Positions 44,192 through 54,268 of a DNA stretch of 64,000 bases are shown piece after piece. Numbering within the stretch: position 1 is the first letter of the stretch; the number at the start of each line of letters is the position of its first letter. The translations under genes were made by a program, and so were the position numbers. The notes beneath the pieces are model-generated. The model did not search any database. It was not told the origin of the DNA and worked only from the letters and a program-made list of their open reading frames with translations. The DNA is from Pseudoalteromonas phenolica (GTDB taxonomy: Bacteria; Pseudomonadota; Gammaproteobacteria; Enterobacterales; Alteromonadaceae): the NCBI RefSeq assembly GCF_005886345.1, contig NZ_PNEC01000003.1, forward strand, positions 88,488 through 152,487, written 5' to 3'.

Positions 44192-44210
44192 GCGAGCATT
44201 ATGCTCACGC
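44192..44210 (-). other. Small hairpin between liuE and scoA
   Basis: GAGCA (44194-44198) pairs with TGCTC (44202-44206), flanked by further GC pairs, in the 65-bp gap inside the operon. No U-run; possibly an mRNA stability element. Confidence 0.35.
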
Positions 44211-44222
44211 AGCTATCATTTT

Positions 44223-45128
44223 TTATTGTTCGCACTTCGCACGTAATGCTAAAGAAACTTTGCTGGCAGGGGGCTTATTTAAGGCATCACAGATAGCCCA
44301 ACCTGCGCTAGCAAGTCTTTCTAAATCAATTTGGGTACTTATGCCAAGTCCTTCAAGCAAGTAAATTACATCCTCAGTGGCAACATTTCCTGACGCACCT
44401 TGTGCATAAGGGCAGCCGCCAAGGCCTGCAACGGCGCTGTCTATTGTACTAATGCCCATTTCTAGTGCCGTGTGGATGTTGGCGATAGCTTGGCCGTAGG
44501 TATCGTGAAAGTGCACAGCCAGCTTGTCTAAAGGCAGGTCTTTAATAAGTAAATCAAGCAGTTTTTTTACTTTACCTGGTGTACCAACGCCTATGGTGTC
44601 GCCTAAGCTAATCTCGTAACAGCCAAGAGCCAACAATTGTTTACACACATCCAACACGGCTTCTGGCAGCACTTCGCCTTGGTAAGGGCAACCAACCACA
44701 CAACTGACATAGCCGCGAACTTTAACGTTATGCTGCTGTGCTAGTTCAACCACAGGTTTAAAGCGCTCAATACTTTCTTCAATAGAGCAATTAATGTTCT
44801 TTTGTGTGAATGCCTCGCTGGCCGCGGTAAAAATTGCGAACTCTGTAATGCCACATTCAAGAGCGGCTTGTGCACCTTTTAAGTTTGGTGTTAAGGCTGA
44901 AAGCTGTGCATTATCGGCAACAGATAAACCTTTTATAACTTCAGCCGAGTCCGCCATTTGTGGCACCCATTTAGGCGATACAAACGCACCAGCCTCAAGA
45001 TGAACCATACCAGCTTCAGATAACCCATTTAACAGGGTTATCTTTTGCTCTGTGGTGACTTTACTTTCATTTTGTAAGCCATCACGGGCACCGACTTCAA
45101 CGATTTTGACTTGAGTTGGGTACGCCAT
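44223..45128 (-). CDS. liuE: Hydroxymethylglutaryl-CoA lyase
   Basis: It cleaves HMG-CoA to acetyl-CoA and acetoacetate, the last dedicated step of leucine breakdown. Signatures are 'EVGARDGLQNE' (Arg-Asp catalytic pair) and 'VAGLGGCPYAQGASGNVA' with the conserved active-site Cys of the family. The 301-residue length is normal. I chose ATG 45128 because GGAGG sits six bases ahead and the N-terminus 'MAYPTQVKIVEVGARDG' fits the family; an in-frame start at 45167 would overlap liuD. Only one base separates the liuD stop from this start. Confidence 0.95.
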   Translation of the reverse strand: MAYPTQVKIVEVGARDGLQNESKVTTEQKITLLNGLSEAGMVHLEAGAFVSPKWVPQMADSAEVIKGLSVADNAQLSALTPNLKGAQAALECGITEFAIFTAASEAFTQKNINCSIEESIERFKPVVELAQQHNVKVRGYVSCVVGCPYQGEVLPEAVLDVCKQLLALGCYEISLGDTIGVGTPGKVKKLLDLLIKDLPLDKLAVHFHDTYGQAIANIHTALEMGISTIDSAVAGLGGCPYAQGASGNVATEDVIYLLEGLGISTQIDLERLASAGWAICDALNKPPASKVSLALRAKCEQ

Positions 45129-45129
45129 G

Positions 45130-47094
45130 TTATGCCTCCGCTTCATCAACGATGGCAAGTAGGGCACCGTGGCTAACTAATTCGCCTTCAGCAAAGCAAT
45201 AGCTGGTTAGTGTGCCTGCAAATGGGGCGTTAAGCGTGTACTCCATCTTCATGGCTTCAATAACCACGACAGCATCACCTTTAGCAACTTCAGCACCCAC
45301 TTCAACAAGATGTTTAACAACCGTACCGTTTAGCGGCGCTGCTAATGGTGCTTCTTCATGCTCATGTTGGCTAATGTAATGTTTAGAACGTAAATCAAAA
45401 GTACGTACAAAGGCACTAAACATCACTGTCACTTGCTCGTCGTTGACGAGTGTGCAGGCTTTATAAATGCGGCCATCAAGATTGATAGTTAGTGACTCAC
45501 CGTTAAGAGTTGCTGAAACTGTATGTTCGTTACCATTCACCGTTAATTTAAAGCCATTGTCTTCAACGAATGCCCTAATGTTCAATCCATCAAACGGCAC
45601 AACCACAGATGCAGCTTGGTTTAGCTTAAAGCCTAAGGCACTTTGCCAAGGTGATTTAGCCGCAGCAAAGTTCGCTTGGTTTTGTTTATTTGCTAAGTAA
45701 GCGGCTGATGCAATCAATGAGATCATTTCTTCAGGGGCATGCTCAACAGTTAATACATCAGTTTGTGTATCAATAAAGTGGGTATCTGGCGCACCTGCAA
45801 CAAAAGTATCGTGTCCCGATAGGTGATGTAAAAACGCAATGTTGGATTTAACACCCGATAAATGCACTTCTTCAAGTGCGTGGTGAAGCTTTAACAATGC
45901 AGTTTTACGATCTGCGCCATGCACAATTAACTTGGCGATCATTGGGTCGTAGAAAGGGCTGATCTCTGCACCCGATTGCACACCTGTATCAACACGCACG
46001 CCTTGGTTTTCAACTGGGAAAGATAAGTGTGTCAGTGTGCCCGAGTATGGCATAAAGTTTTCTGTCGGATCTTCAGCGTAAATACGCGCTTCAAAGCTAT
46101 GGCCTGACAAAGTCACTTGCTCTTGTTTAAGAGGAAGCACCTCACCACTTGCGACACGAATTTGCCACTCTACAAGGTCAAGGCCGGTGACCATTTCAGT
46201 AACTGGATGCTCTACTTGCAGGCGCGTGTTCATTTCCATAAAGAAGAATTCTTCGCCACATAGTAAAAACTCAACCGTACCTGCACCACGATAGTTAATC
46301 GCCTGAGCACAACGTACCGCTGCTTCACCCATCTCGCGGCGAAGTTCGTCAGATAAACTTGGGGCAGGGGCTTCTTCAATCACTTTTTGGTGACGGCGTT
46401 GTAAAGAGCAATCGCGGTCACCTAAATAAACACAATTACCGTGCGTATCTGCAAAGACTTGAACTTCAACGTGACGCGGTGTATCTACGTAGCGCTCTAG
46501 CAAAACTAGGTCGTTACCAAACCCTGCAAGTGCTTCACGCTTTGCGCCTTCTAACGCGCTTACAAACTCTGACGCTTCGCGCACAACGCGCATGCCTTTA
46601 CCACCGCCGCCAAACGCAGCTTTGATAAGCACTGGATAACCAATTTTCTCAGCTTCTGCCGTTAAAAAGTCGACATCTTGGTTTTGACCATAGTAACCAG
46701 GCACAAGCGGTACATTGGCTTCAGCCATTATCTCTTTAGCACGAGTTTTTGAACCCATCGCTTCAATAGAGCTTGCAAGTGGTCCTAAAAAAGCAATACC
46801 CGAGTCTTCACACTTTTGAGCAAAAATATCGTTCTCAGATAAGAAGCCATAGCCCGGGTGAATACAATCAGCACCAGCGAGCTTGGCGACTTCTAGTACT
46901 CTATCAGCAACTAGGTAAGAATCTTTACTTGGTGCTGGTCCAATATGGTAGGCTTCGTCAGCCTGTTTAACATGCAGGGCATTGTCATCTGCATCTGAAT
47001 AAACGGCAACAGTACGCAAACCTAAGCGTTTAGCTGTTTTCATAACGCGGCAGGCAATTTCACCACGGTTCGCAATTAGAATTTTCTTTAACAT
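45130..47094 (-). CDS. liuD: Methylcrotonoyl-CoA carboxylase biotin-containing subunit
   Basis: The 654-residue alpha subunit carboxylates biotin. It has a biotin carboxylase N-terminus ('MLKKILIANRGEIACRVM'), the ATP-grasp Gly-rich loop 'KAAFGGGGKGMRVV', 'EMNTRLQVEHPVTE', and a C-terminal biotinyl domain with the Lys in 'VIEAMKMEYTL' (about residue 614). With LiuB it converts 3-methylcrotonyl-CoA to 3-methylglutaconyl-CoA. ATG 47094 is chosen over an upstream start at 47181 that would add 29 residues foreign to the family; AGGT lies ahead. It follows liuC by 10 bp. Confidence 0.95.
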   Translation of the reverse strand: MLKKILIANRGEIACRVMKTAKRLGLRTVAVYSDADDNALHVKQADEAYHIGPAPSKDSYLVADRVLEVAKLAGADCIHPGYGFLSENDIFAQKCEDSGIAFLGPLASSIEAMGSKTRAKEIMAEANVPLVPGYYGQNQDVDFLTAEAEKIGYPVLIKAAFGGGGKGMRVVREASEFVSALEGAKREALAGFGNDLVLLERYVDTPRHVEVQVFADTHGNCVYLGDRDCSLQRRHQKVIEEAPAPSLSDELRREMGEAAVRCAQAINYRGAGTVEFLLCGEEFFFMEMNTRLQVEHPVTEMVTGLDLVEWQIRVASGEVLPLKQEQVTLSGHSFEARIYAEDPTENFMPYSGTLTHLSFPVENQGVRVDTGVQSGAEISPFYDPMIAKLIVHGADRKTALLKLHHALEEVHLSGVKSNIAFLHHLSGHDTFVAGAPDTHFIDTQTDVLTVEHAPEEMISLIASAAYLANKQNQANFAAAKSPWQSALGFKLNQAASVVVPFDGLNIRAFVEDNGFKLTVNGNEHTVSATLNGESLTINLDGRIYKACTLVNDEQVTVMFSAFVRTFDLRSKHYISQHEHEEAPLAAPLNGTVVKHLVEVGAEVAKGDAVVVIEAMKMEYTLNAPFAGTLTSYCFAEGELVSHGALLAIVDEAEA

Positions 47095-47104
47095 AGTGAT
47101 GACC

Positions 47105-47887
47105 TTATTGCTTTGCGGCGGTTTGCCAATTTGGCGCACGTTTATCGAAAAATGCAGATAAGCCCTCTTGACCTTCTTCACTTACTCTGATTTCAGCAAT
47201 GCGTTTTGCTGTATGAAGGATCAGCTCTGCATCAATGTCTCGATTAGCCACTTCATTAATTAATGATTTTGCAGATTTAACAGCTGCAGGGCCGTTGTTC
47301 AGTAAAAGTTCAACAAATTGGTCTTGTGCAGCAGCTAGGTCATCATTAATGTCATGGATTAAGCCTATATCTAGCGCTTTTTCAGCCATAAACACTTCGG
47401 CCGTTAAGAAGTAACGACGCGCTTGGCGCTCACCGATGGCTTTAATGACATAAGGGCTAATAACCGCAGGAATAAGACCTAGTTTAACTTCGCTCAAACA
47501 AAATTTAGCTTTGCTTGTAGCCACTGCAATGTCACAACAGGCGATTAAACCCAGTGCACCACCAAATGCTGCACCTTGCACTAAACACAGAGTTGGGTGG
47601 GGGCTGGTAGCCAATACATGCATTAACTTTGCAAGTTGCTGGGAATCTGCAACGTTTTCATCGTAGTTATTACCGGCCATTGATTTCATCCAACCAAGGT
47701 CGGCACCTGCTGAGAAGTGCTTACCTTCGGTTTTTAAAACCAAAGCGCGGATATCAAGGCTATTTGCATGCTCAATACATTGGATCAACTCGTTCATCAC
47801 ATGAGAGTCAAAGGCGTTATGTTTTTCAGGGCGACTTAGTTCTAAAATCGCCACTTTTGTTTTTGTTATATTTAAAGTGACCGACAT
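47105..47887 (-). CDS. liuC: Methylglutaconyl-CoA hydratase (crotonase family)
   Basis: It hydrates 3-methylglutaconyl-CoA to HMG-CoA. The 260-residue crotonase fold shows the oxyanion-hole motif 'KHFSAGADLGWM' and 'AAFGGALGLIACCDIAVA', then 'CLSEVKLGLIPAVISPYV', characteristic of LiuC. The first crotonase Glu position reads Gly in 'GALGLIACCD', while the second Glu ('SEVK') is kept. ATG 47887 with AGGAG is preferred; an upstream start at 47962 would overlap liuB. It lies 10 bp from both neighbours, in the canonical liuA-B-C-D-E order. Confidence 0.93.
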   Translation of the reverse strand: MSVTLNITKTKVAILELSRPEKHNAFDSHVMNELIQCIEHANSLDIRALVLKTEGKHFSAGADLGWMKSMAGNNYDENVADSQQLAKLMHVLATSPHPTLCLVQGAAFGGALGLIACCDIAVATSKAKFCLSEVKLGLIPAVISPYVIKAIGERQARRYFLTAEVFMAEKALDIGLIHDINDDLAAAQDQFVELLLNNGPAAVKSAKSLINEVANRDIDAELILHTAKRIAEIRVSEEGQEGLSAFFDKRAPNWQTAAKQ

Positions 47888-47897
47888 AGTGCGCTCC

Positions 47898-49505
47898 TTA
47901 CATTCTGAAAATGCCAAACTTAGATTCTTGCTTCGGCGCGTTAGCTGCGGCCTCAAGGGCAAGACCTAAAACAGTACGTGTATCAGCTGGGTCAATTATG
48001 CCGTCATCCCATAAACGGGCGCTTGCATAATAAGGGTGACCTTGCTCTTCATATTGCGCAACAATTGGCTTTTTGAACTCAGCAACTTCATCGTCAGTCA
48101 TGCTTAAACCTTTACGTGCAAGACCATCTTGACGTACTTGCGTTAGCACACCCGCAGCTTGTTCACCGCCCATCACTGAAATACGCGCGTTTGGCCACAT
48201 CCACATCATGGTAGGCTCGTAAGCGCGACCACACATACCATAGTTACCCGCGCCGTATGAGCCACCAATTAATACCGTAAACTTTGGTACGTCAGCACAA
48301 GATACAGCGGTTACCATTTTGGCACCGTGTTTGGCGATACCTTCTGCTTCGTATTTTTGACCAACCATAAAGCCAGTAATATTTTGTAAGAACAGCAAAG
48401 GGATGTCGCGCTGTGCACATAACTGAATAAAGTGTGCGCCTTTTTGTGCCGACTCAGAGAATAAGATACCGTTGTTGGCAACAATCCCTACTGGGTGGCC
48501 GTAGATTTCAGCAAAGCCAGTAACCAGGGTTTCACCAAAGAAGCGCTTGAATTCGTCAAATTGTGAATCATCAACAATACGTGCAATTACTTCACGTACA
48601 TCGAATGGTTTTTTCAGATCCGTACCGACAATGCCATACACTTCACGAATATCGTAACGTGGTGGTTTAATGTCTTTAAGTATTGGCGCAGTAGGGCGTT
48701 GATGGTTTAAACGGGCAACACATTGACGAGCAATCGATAGCGCATGTTCGTCGTTTTCTGCATAGTGATCGGCAACACCTGACGTTTTACAATGAACATC
48801 TGCACCGCCTAAGTCTTCAGCAGAAACTTCTTCACCTGTTGCAGCTTTAACCAGTGGTGGGCCAGCTAAGAAAATCGTGCCTTGCTCTTTGACGATGATA
48901 CTTTCATCTGCCATTGCTGGAACATACGCACCACCTGCGGTACATAAACCCATTACTACGGCAATTTGCGGTATGCCTTTGGCTGACATACGTGCTTGGT
49001 TATAAAAAATACGACCGAAATGCAATTTGTCTGGGAATACTTCATCTTGTTCAGGTAAGTTAGCGCCCCCTGAATCAACTAAATAGATACAAGGTAAATG
49101 ACAGCGCTCTGCGATTTCTTGGGCGCGTAGGTGCTTTTTAACAGTCAGTGGGAAGTAAGTGCCGCCTTTTACGGTTGCATCGTTACCGACAATCATACAC
49201 TCAACGCCTTGAACTCGGCCGATACCAGCAACCACACCTGCACAAGGTATATCTTGCTCGTATACGCCGAACGCAGCAAATTGAGAGATTTCTAGAAAAG
49301 GAGAACCTTCGTCGAGAAGGGTATTGATACGGTCACGAACAAACATTTTTCCGCGACTTTCATGACGAGCGATAAGTGATTCACCACCGCCTTGTGCAAG
49401 TTGAGCAACTTTGTCGTTTAAATCTGCAACCAGTGAAGCCATGGCTTCACTGTTTGCTTTAAACTGACTGTCATGCACATTAATAGATGAGTTTAAAACA
49501 GTCAT
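47898..49505 (-). CDS. liuB: Methylcrotonoyl-CoA carboxylase carboxyltransferase subunit
   Basis: The 535-residue beta subunit moves carboxyl from biotin to methylcrotonyl-CoA. It has acetyl-CoA carboxyltransferase-type crotonase halves: '[19 protein letters not shown]', '[18 protein letters not shown]', '[16 protein letters not shown]', '[15 protein letters not shown]' and '[18 protein letters not shown]'. Length matches the family. AGGA precedes the ATG; nine bp separate it from liuA. Confidence 0.96.
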   Translation of the reverse strand: MTVLNSSINVHDSQFKANSEAMASLVADLNDKVAQLAQGGGESLIARHESRGKMFVRDRINTLLDEGSPFLEISQFAAFGVYEQDIPCAGVVAGIGRVQGVECMIVGNDATVKGGTYFPLTVKKHLRAQEIAERCHLPCIYLVDSGGANLPEQDEVFPDKLHFGRIFYNQARMSAKGIPQIAVVMGLCTAGGAYVPAMADESIIVKEQGTIFLAGPPLVKAATGEEVSAEDLGGADVHCKTSGVADHYAENDEHALSIARQCVARLNHQRPTAPILKDIKPPRYDIREVYGIVGTDLKKPFDVREVIARIVDDSQFDEFKRFFGETLVTGFAEIYGHPVGIVANNGILFSESAQKGAHFIQLCAQRDIPLLFLQNITGFMVGQKYEAEGIAKHGAKMVTAVSCADVPKFTVLIGGSYGAGNYGMCGRAYEPTMMWMWPNARISVMGGEQAAGVLTQVRQDGLARKGLSMTDDEVAEFKKPIVAQYEEQGHPYYASARLWDDGIIDPADTRTVLGLALEAAANAPKQESKFGIFRM

Positions 49506-49514
49506 GGTGTGTCC

Positions 49515-50690
49515 TTAGCGGCTTTCTGTGAATAGTTCACGACCAATCAACATACGGCGAATTTCAGACGTACCCGCACCAATCTCATAAAGTTTGGCAT
49601 CACGAAGTAGACGACCAGTAGCGTATTCGTTGATGTAACCATTACCACCTAAAATTTGGATCGCATCTAGTGCAAGCTTAGTTGCCAACTCTGCAGCATA
49701 TAAAATGGCACCTGCAGCATCTTTACGGGTTGTTTCACCACGGTCACAAGCTTTTGCTACCGTGTATACGTATGAACGCGCAGCATTCATTTGCGTATAC
49801 ATGTCAGCGACTTTACCTTGAATTAACTGGAACTCACCAATTGATTTATTGAACTGTTTACGCTCGTGAATATACGGCACAACAATGTCCATACACGCTT
49901 GCATAATACCCAGTGGTCCACCTGCAAGCACAACACGCTCATAATCAAGACCACTCATTAGCACCTTAACACCTTCGTTTAGGGTGCCTAGAATGTTTTC
50001 TTCTGGTACTTCACAGTCTTCAAAAACCAGTTCACAGGTGTTTGAGCCGCGCATACCTAATTTATCTAGCTTTTGTGCGGTAGAAAAACCTGGGAAGTCT
50101 TTTTCAATGATGAATGCTGTGATCCCTTTAGAACCAGCTTCTAAATCAGTCTTTGCATAAACGACTAACACATCTGCGTCTGGCCCATTGGTGATCCACA
50201 TTTTATTACCATTAAGAATGTACTTATCGCCTTTCTTTTCTGCTTTTAGCTTCATAGAAACAACGTCAGAACCAGCATTTGGCTCACTCATAGCAAGTGC
50301 GCCAATGTGTTCGCCGCTAATTAACTTAGGCAGATACTTTTGTTTTTGCGCGTCGTTACCGTTGCGGTTAATTTGGTTTACACACAGGTTAGAGTGAGCG
50401 CCATAGCTTAAACCGATAGAGGCACTTGCACGGCTGATCTCTTCAATCGCAATTACGTGTTCAAGGTAGCCCATATTTGCACCACCAAATTCTTCAGGTA
50501 CGGTAATACCTAATAAGCCCATCTCACCGAATTGTGGCCAAAGTTGATTTGGGAATGCATTGTCTAAATCAGTTTTCTCAGCAAGTGGTGCAATTTCAGC
50601 ACTTGCAAAGCTGTTTACATGATCACGTATCATGTCAGCTGTTTCACCTAATCCAAAGTTTAATTCTTTATATAAAGATACAGTGCTCAT
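49515..50690 (-). CDS. liuA: Isovaleryl-CoA dehydrogenase
   Basis: The 391-residue FAD flavoprotein oxidises isovaleryl-CoA to 3-methylcrotonyl-CoA. Specificity can be read from the catalytic base: the family's isovaleryl type carries its Glu in '[17 protein letters not shown]', and the position used by medium-chain enzymes reads Gly in '[19 protein letters not shown]', as expected. The substrate and FAD site '[18 protein letters not shown]' and '[17 protein letters not shown]' are present. AGGAT precedes the ATG. It is the first enzyme gene after liuR (36-bp gap). Confidence 0.96.
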   Translation of the reverse strand: MSTVSLYKELNFGLGETADMIRDHVNSFASAEIAPLAEKTDLDNAFPNQLWPQFGEMGLLGITVPEEFGGANMGYLEHVIAIEEISRASASIGLSYGAHSNLCVNQINRNGNDAQKQKYLPKLISGEHIGALAMSEPNAGSDVVSMKLKAEKKGDKYILNGNKMWITNGPDADVLVVYAKTDLEAGSKGITAFIIEKDFPGFSTAQKLDKLGMRGSNTCELVFEDCEVPEENILGTLNEGVKVLMSGLDYERVVLAGGPLGIMQACMDIVVPYIHERKQFNKSIGEFQLIQGKVADMYTQMNAARSYVYTVAKACDRGETTRKDAAGAILYAAELATKLALDAIQILGGNGYINEYATGRLLRDAKLYEIGAGTSEIRRMLIGRELFTESR

Positions 50691-50726
50691 CTTGGTTATC
50701 CTGTGTGAGAGTTATTATAAATTTAT

Positions 50727-51131
50727 TTAGTCTTCGTGCTTTTCAAGCTCTTTTAGGGTGTCGTGACAACGACGCTCTGCGGTAACGAGTTCCATCAAAA
50801 CCACTTTAATGTCATCCATTTGTTGACTTAAATCAGCTTTCTTTTCTTCTATTAACGCCAGCATAGTGGTGAGCTGTTTCGCACTTGATTTATCGGCATC
50901 GTATAGTTCAAATAATCGGCCTGTTTCAGCCAGGGTGAAGCCTAAACGCTTGCCGCGTAAGATAAGTTTTAGACGTACTTTGTCTCGTTTTGAATAAATG
51001 CGGGTTTGACCATTTCGCTCTGGCGAAATTAATCCCTGATCTTCATAAAAACGAATAGAACGGGTGGTAATGTCAAATTCCTTAGCCAATTCGCTAATAG
51101 AGAATGTAGGTTCGTTAAGGTTATCTTGCAT
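50727..51131 (-). CDS. liuR: MerR-family regulator of branched-chain amino acid catabolism
   Basis: The 134-residue protein has a MerR winged helix ('FSISELAKEFDITTRSIRFY', 'EDQGLISPERNGQTRIY') and a C-terminal coiled coil ('LALIEEKKADLSQQMDD') for dimer formation, with a short effector tail. It is first in the liu operon and stands between the two divergent operons, the hallmark position of LiuR. LiuR is a known repressor or activator of leucine and fatty acid genes in gammaproteobacteria. No Shine-Dalgarno sequence is evident before ATG 51131. Its sites probably are the palindromes at 51180 and 51360. Confidence 0.9.
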   Translation of the reverse strand: MQDNLNEPTFSISELAKEFDITTRSIRFYEDQGLISPERNGQTRIYSKRDKVRLKLILRGKRLGFTLAETGRLFELYDADKSSAKQLTTMLALIEEKKADLSQQMDDIKVVLMELVTAERRCHDTLKELEKHED

Positions 51132-51179
51132 AATTGTTTAACACTTACTTCAAAACAGATTAGACCAATATAAGTGAAG

Positions 51180-51195
51180 TTTACGTAAAGGTAAA
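51180..51195. promoter_or_regulatory. LiuR-like operator, liuR side
   Basis: TTTACGTAAAGGTAAA is an imperfect 16-bp palindrome (TTTAC...GTAAA), 48 bp before the liuR start. It matches the sister site at 51360 in both ends, consistent with the TTTACG-type LiuR motif. Confidence 0.6.
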
Positions 51196-51359
51196 GTTGC
51201 GTTTTGGGGAATGTATTATTGAGTGTTAACAAAAATAGTGAATATTTAATGCAGTTCTAATTAAATAAACCGCCTTTTCGCAGTTTCTAGCAGTATTGGC
51301 AAGGAAAACGTGCAACTTAAGTTTACAGTTTAAGTCAACGCAATTAACTTGATTTTAGA

Positions 51360-51381
51360 TTTACGTTGGCGTAAACGTAAA
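51360..51381. promoter_or_regulatory. LiuR-like operator, thiolase side
   Basis: TTTACGTTGGCGTAAA (51360-51375) has perfect six-base arms TTTACG/CGTAAA, and a second CGTAAA half-site follows at 51376-51381. It lies 67 bp before the thiolase start. The rest of the 316-bp divergent region shows no other clear element. Confidence 0.65.
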
Positions 51382-51447
51382 TATTAGGTATGCTCAAATC
51401 ATCAATTTGAAACAAACAAGCAAGAAGCTTGTGAACAGGAGTTTAAC

Positions 51448-52626
51448 ATGAGTAACGAAGCAGTTGTAATCGTAGCAGCAAAACGTACCCCGATGGGTGG
51501 CTTTATGGGTGCACTTTCAGGCGCAAGCGCAACAGATCTTGGCGCAACTGCAATCAAAAGCGTTATGAGCGAAACAGGGCTTACGGACGCATCAATTGAT
51601 GAAGTGATCATGGGTTGTGTATTACCGGCAGGTCTTGGTCAAGCACCAGCACGTCAAGCTATGCTGCATGCAGGTCTAGCGCGTTCAACCGGCGCAACAA
51701 CAATTAACAAGGTATGTGGCTCAGGTTTAAAAGCAGCCATGCTTGCTCACGACTTAATCAAAGCAGGCAGCATTTCATCTGCAATCGCAGGTGGTATGGA
51801 AAGCATGACTAACTCACCGTATTTCATTCCTAAAGCGCGTGGTGGAATGCGTATGGGTCATGGTGAGATTAAAGATCACATGATGGCCGATGGTCTTGAA
51901 GATGCTTACGACAACAAAGCGATGGGTTGTTTTGCACAAGCAACCGCGGATGATTATGGCATCACGCGTGAAGAAATGGATGAGTTTGCGCTTAGCTCTC
52001 TAAGCAAAGCAAATGAAGCAATTGAAAACGGCAGCTTCAATAACGAAGTAGTTCCTCATGTGTTAAAAACGCGTAAAGGTGATGTTGAAGTCGCGATTGA
52101 CGAGCAGCCAGGTAATGCACGTCCAGACAAAATTCCAGGTTTACGTCCAGCATTCAAAAAAGACGGCACGATTACCGCCGCAAACTCTTCTTCAATCTCA
52201 GATGGTGCGGCAGCACTTATTCTGATGAGCGAATCAGAAGCTAAGAAGCAAGGCTTAACACCACTTTGTAAAGTAGTTGCTCACGCGACTCACTCACAAG
52301 CGCCAGCAGAATTTACGGTTGCGCCAGTTGGTGCAATGAACACGCTACTTGAAAAAGCGGGCTGGGACAAAGCTGACGTAGATTTATGGGAAATCAACGA
52401 AGCATTTGCCATGGTGACTATGCTAGCAATCAACGAGCTAGGTCTTGAGCAAAGCAAAGTTAACGTTAATGGTGGTGCATGTGCCCTTGGTCACCCAATC
52501 GGTGCAAGTGGTGCGCGTATCCTAGTTACTCTTATTCATGCCCTACGTAATCGCGGCCTTTCAAAAGGTGTTGCATCACTGTGTATCGGTGGTGGTGAAG
52601 CGGTTGCACTGGCAGTCGAAGTTTAA
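51448..52626 (+). CDS. Acetyl-CoA C-acyltransferase (thiolase)
   Basis: The 392-residue thiolase cleaves acetoacetyl-CoA or 2-methylacetoacetyl-CoA. Catalytic residues are visible: nucleophilic Cys90 ('NKVCGSGLKAAM'), His near 350 ('GGACALGHPIGASGARI') and the C-terminal Cys near 379 ('SLCIGGGEAVAL'). 'SDGAAALILMSE' is also typical. It starts the rightward operon with AGGAG upstream. It finishes both leucine (acetoacetyl-CoA from scoAB) and isoleucine breakdown. About 70 bp separate it from mmsA with no clear terminator. Confidence 0.94.
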   Translation: MSNEAVVIVAAKRTPMGGFMGALSGASATDLGATAIKSVMSETGLTDASIDEVIMGCVLPAGLGQAPARQAMLHAGLARSTGATTINKVCGSGLKAAMLAHDLIKAGSISSAIAGGMESMTNSPYFIPKARGGMRMGHGEIKDHMMADGLEDAYDNKAMGCFAQATADDYGITREEMDEFALSSLSKANEAIENGSFNNEVVPHVLKTRKGDVEVAIDEQPGNARPDKIPGLRPAFKKDGTITAANSSSISDGAAALILMSESEAKKQGLTPLCKVVAHATHSQAPAEFTVAPVGAMNTLLEKAGWDKADVDLWEINEAFAMVTMLAINELGLEQSKVNVNGGACALGHPIGASGARILVTLIHALRNRGLSKGVASLCIGGGEAVALAVEV

Positions 52627-52702
52627 TCACACCAAGTTGTAGGCACCGTATAAATAATATAACAGCGGTGCCTTTTTTCTATTTACCAGGGGAGGAGTGC
52701 AA

Positions 52703-54193
52703 ATGCACCAAGTACCTTTATACATCAATGGCGAGTTCACTCAATCATCATCAGAGCAATGGATTGATGTTGTTAATCCAGCAAACCAAGAAGTACTTGC
52801 AAAAGTACCTTGTGCGACAGAGCAAGAAGTAAAAGCAGCGATTGATTCTGCACAAGAAGCATTTAAAACTTGGCGCAACGTACCAGTACCAGAGCGTGCT
52901 CGTATTATGATGAAGTACGCGGCGCTTTTAAAAGAGCACCAAGAAGAAATTGCGACCATTATCTGTCATGAATTAGGTAAGACGTTCGAAGACGCAAAAG
53001 GCGATGTATGGCGTGGTATTGAAGTGGTTGAGCAAGCTGCAAATGCCCCTGCAATGATGATGGGTGAAACTGTTGAAAACGTTGCTCGTAACATCGATAC
53101 CTATTCTTACACGCAGCCTTTAGGTGTGTGTGCAGGTATTACCCCATTTAACTTCCCAGCAATGATCCCACTTTGGATGTTCCCAATGGCGATCGTATGC
53201 GGTAACACTTTTGTACTTAAGCCATCAGAGCAAGATCCATTGACGCCAATGCGTTTAGTTGAGCTATTCGAAGAGGCAGGTGCACCAAAAGGGGTACTAC
53301 AAGTTGTACATGGTACAAAAGACCAGGTTGACCAAATTCTAGAAGCGCCAGAAATCAAAGCGGTTTCTTTTGTTGGTTCTTGTAATGTAGGTCATTACAT
53401 TTACAGCAAAGGCACACAGCACAAGAAACGTGTTCAAGCTTGTGTTGGTGCTAAAAACCACATGGTAATCATGCCTGATGCGGCAAAAGCGCAAACAGTA
53501 AATAACTTAGTTGGTGCGTCAGTGGGTGCTGGTGGTCAACGTTGTATGGGTATTTCAGTGGCTGTATTTGTGGGCTCATCGAAAGAGTGGGTAGAAGACA
53601 TTAAAAAAGGCTTTGAAGGCGTTCGCCCTGGTCTTTGGGATGACCCAGAAGCGGCTTATGGCCCGCAAACGACACCACAAGCCAAACAAAGAATTCTTTC
53701 ACTAATTCAAAGTGGTAAAGATCAAGGTGCAACCTGTTTAGTCGATGGTTCAGACTACACTGTTAAAGGTTATGAAGCAGGTAACTGGGTAGGCCCGACG
53801 CTGTTTACTGATGTGACTGAAGAGATGGAAATCTACAAAGAAGAAATCTTTGGTCCAGTTTTATGTTGCGTATTTGTTGATACGCTAGACGAAGCAATTG
53901 CGCTAATTAACCGTAACCCTTATGGTAACGGTACGTCTCTATTCACAGCAAGTGGTGCAGCAGCGCGTAAATTCCAACAGCAAATCGAAGTAGGTCAAGT
54001 GGGTATTAATATTCCAATTCCTGTGCCACTGCCTTTCTTCTCGTTCACAGGTTGGAAAAACTCTTTCTACGGTGACCAACACACCTACGGTAAGCAAGGT
54101 GTACGTTTCTACACAGAAACGAAAACGGTGACTTCACGTTGGTTTGATGATGAGGTCGTGACTGGCCCGAATATGAGCATCAACCTACGTTAA
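52703..54193 (+). CDS. mmsA: Methylmalonate-semialdehyde dehydrogenase (CoA-acylating)
   Basis: The 496-residue aldehyde dehydrogenase converts methylmalonate semialdehyde to propionyl-CoA (valine route). The nucleophile Cys (about residue 281) lies in '[17 protein letters not shown]', typical of MmsA; the NAD site includes '[16 protein letters not shown]' and '[14 protein letters not shown]'. I chose ATG 52703, six bases after GGAGGAG; the GTG at 52697 would overlap that site. Length matches the family. Confidence 0.95.
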   Translation: MHQVPLYINGEFTQSSSEQWIDVVNPANQEVLAKVPCATEQEVKAAIDSAQEAFKTWRNVPVPERARIMMKYAALLKEHQEEIATIICHELGKTFEDAKGDVWRGIEVVEQAANAPAMMMGETVENVARNIDTYSYTQPLGVCAGITPFNFPAMIPLWMFPMAIVCGNTFVLKPSEQDPLTPMRLVELFEEAGAPKGVLQVVHGTKDQVDQILEAPEIKAVSFVGSCNVGHYIYSKGTQHKKRVQACVGAKNHMVIMPDAAKAQTVNNLVGASVGAGGQRCMGISVAVFVGSSKEWVEDIKKGFEGVRPGLWDDPEAAYGPQTTPQAKQRILSLIQSGKDQGATCLVDGSDYTVKGYEAGNWVGPTLFTDVTEEMEIYKEEIFGPVLCCVFVDTLDEAIALINRNPYGNGTSLFTASGAAARKFQQQIEVGQVGINIPIPVPLPFFSFTGWKNSFYGDQHTYGKQGVRFYTETKTVTSRWFDDEVVTGPNMSINLR

Positions 54194-54223
54194 TCCTTTC
54201 ATTTTAATTTTTATAATAACAAT

Positions 54224-54246
54224 GTGAGCCGACATGAGCGGCTCAC
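54224..54246 (+). other. Intergenic hairpin between mmsA and acyl-CoA dehydrogenase
   Basis: GTGAGCCG (54224-54231) pairs perfectly with CGGCTCAC (54239-54246) around a seven-base loop. There is no U-run after it, so it more likely sets mRNA stability or processing than termination. Confidence 0.55.
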
Positions 54247-54268
54247 CTTTGACAACAAGAGGTCTTTT

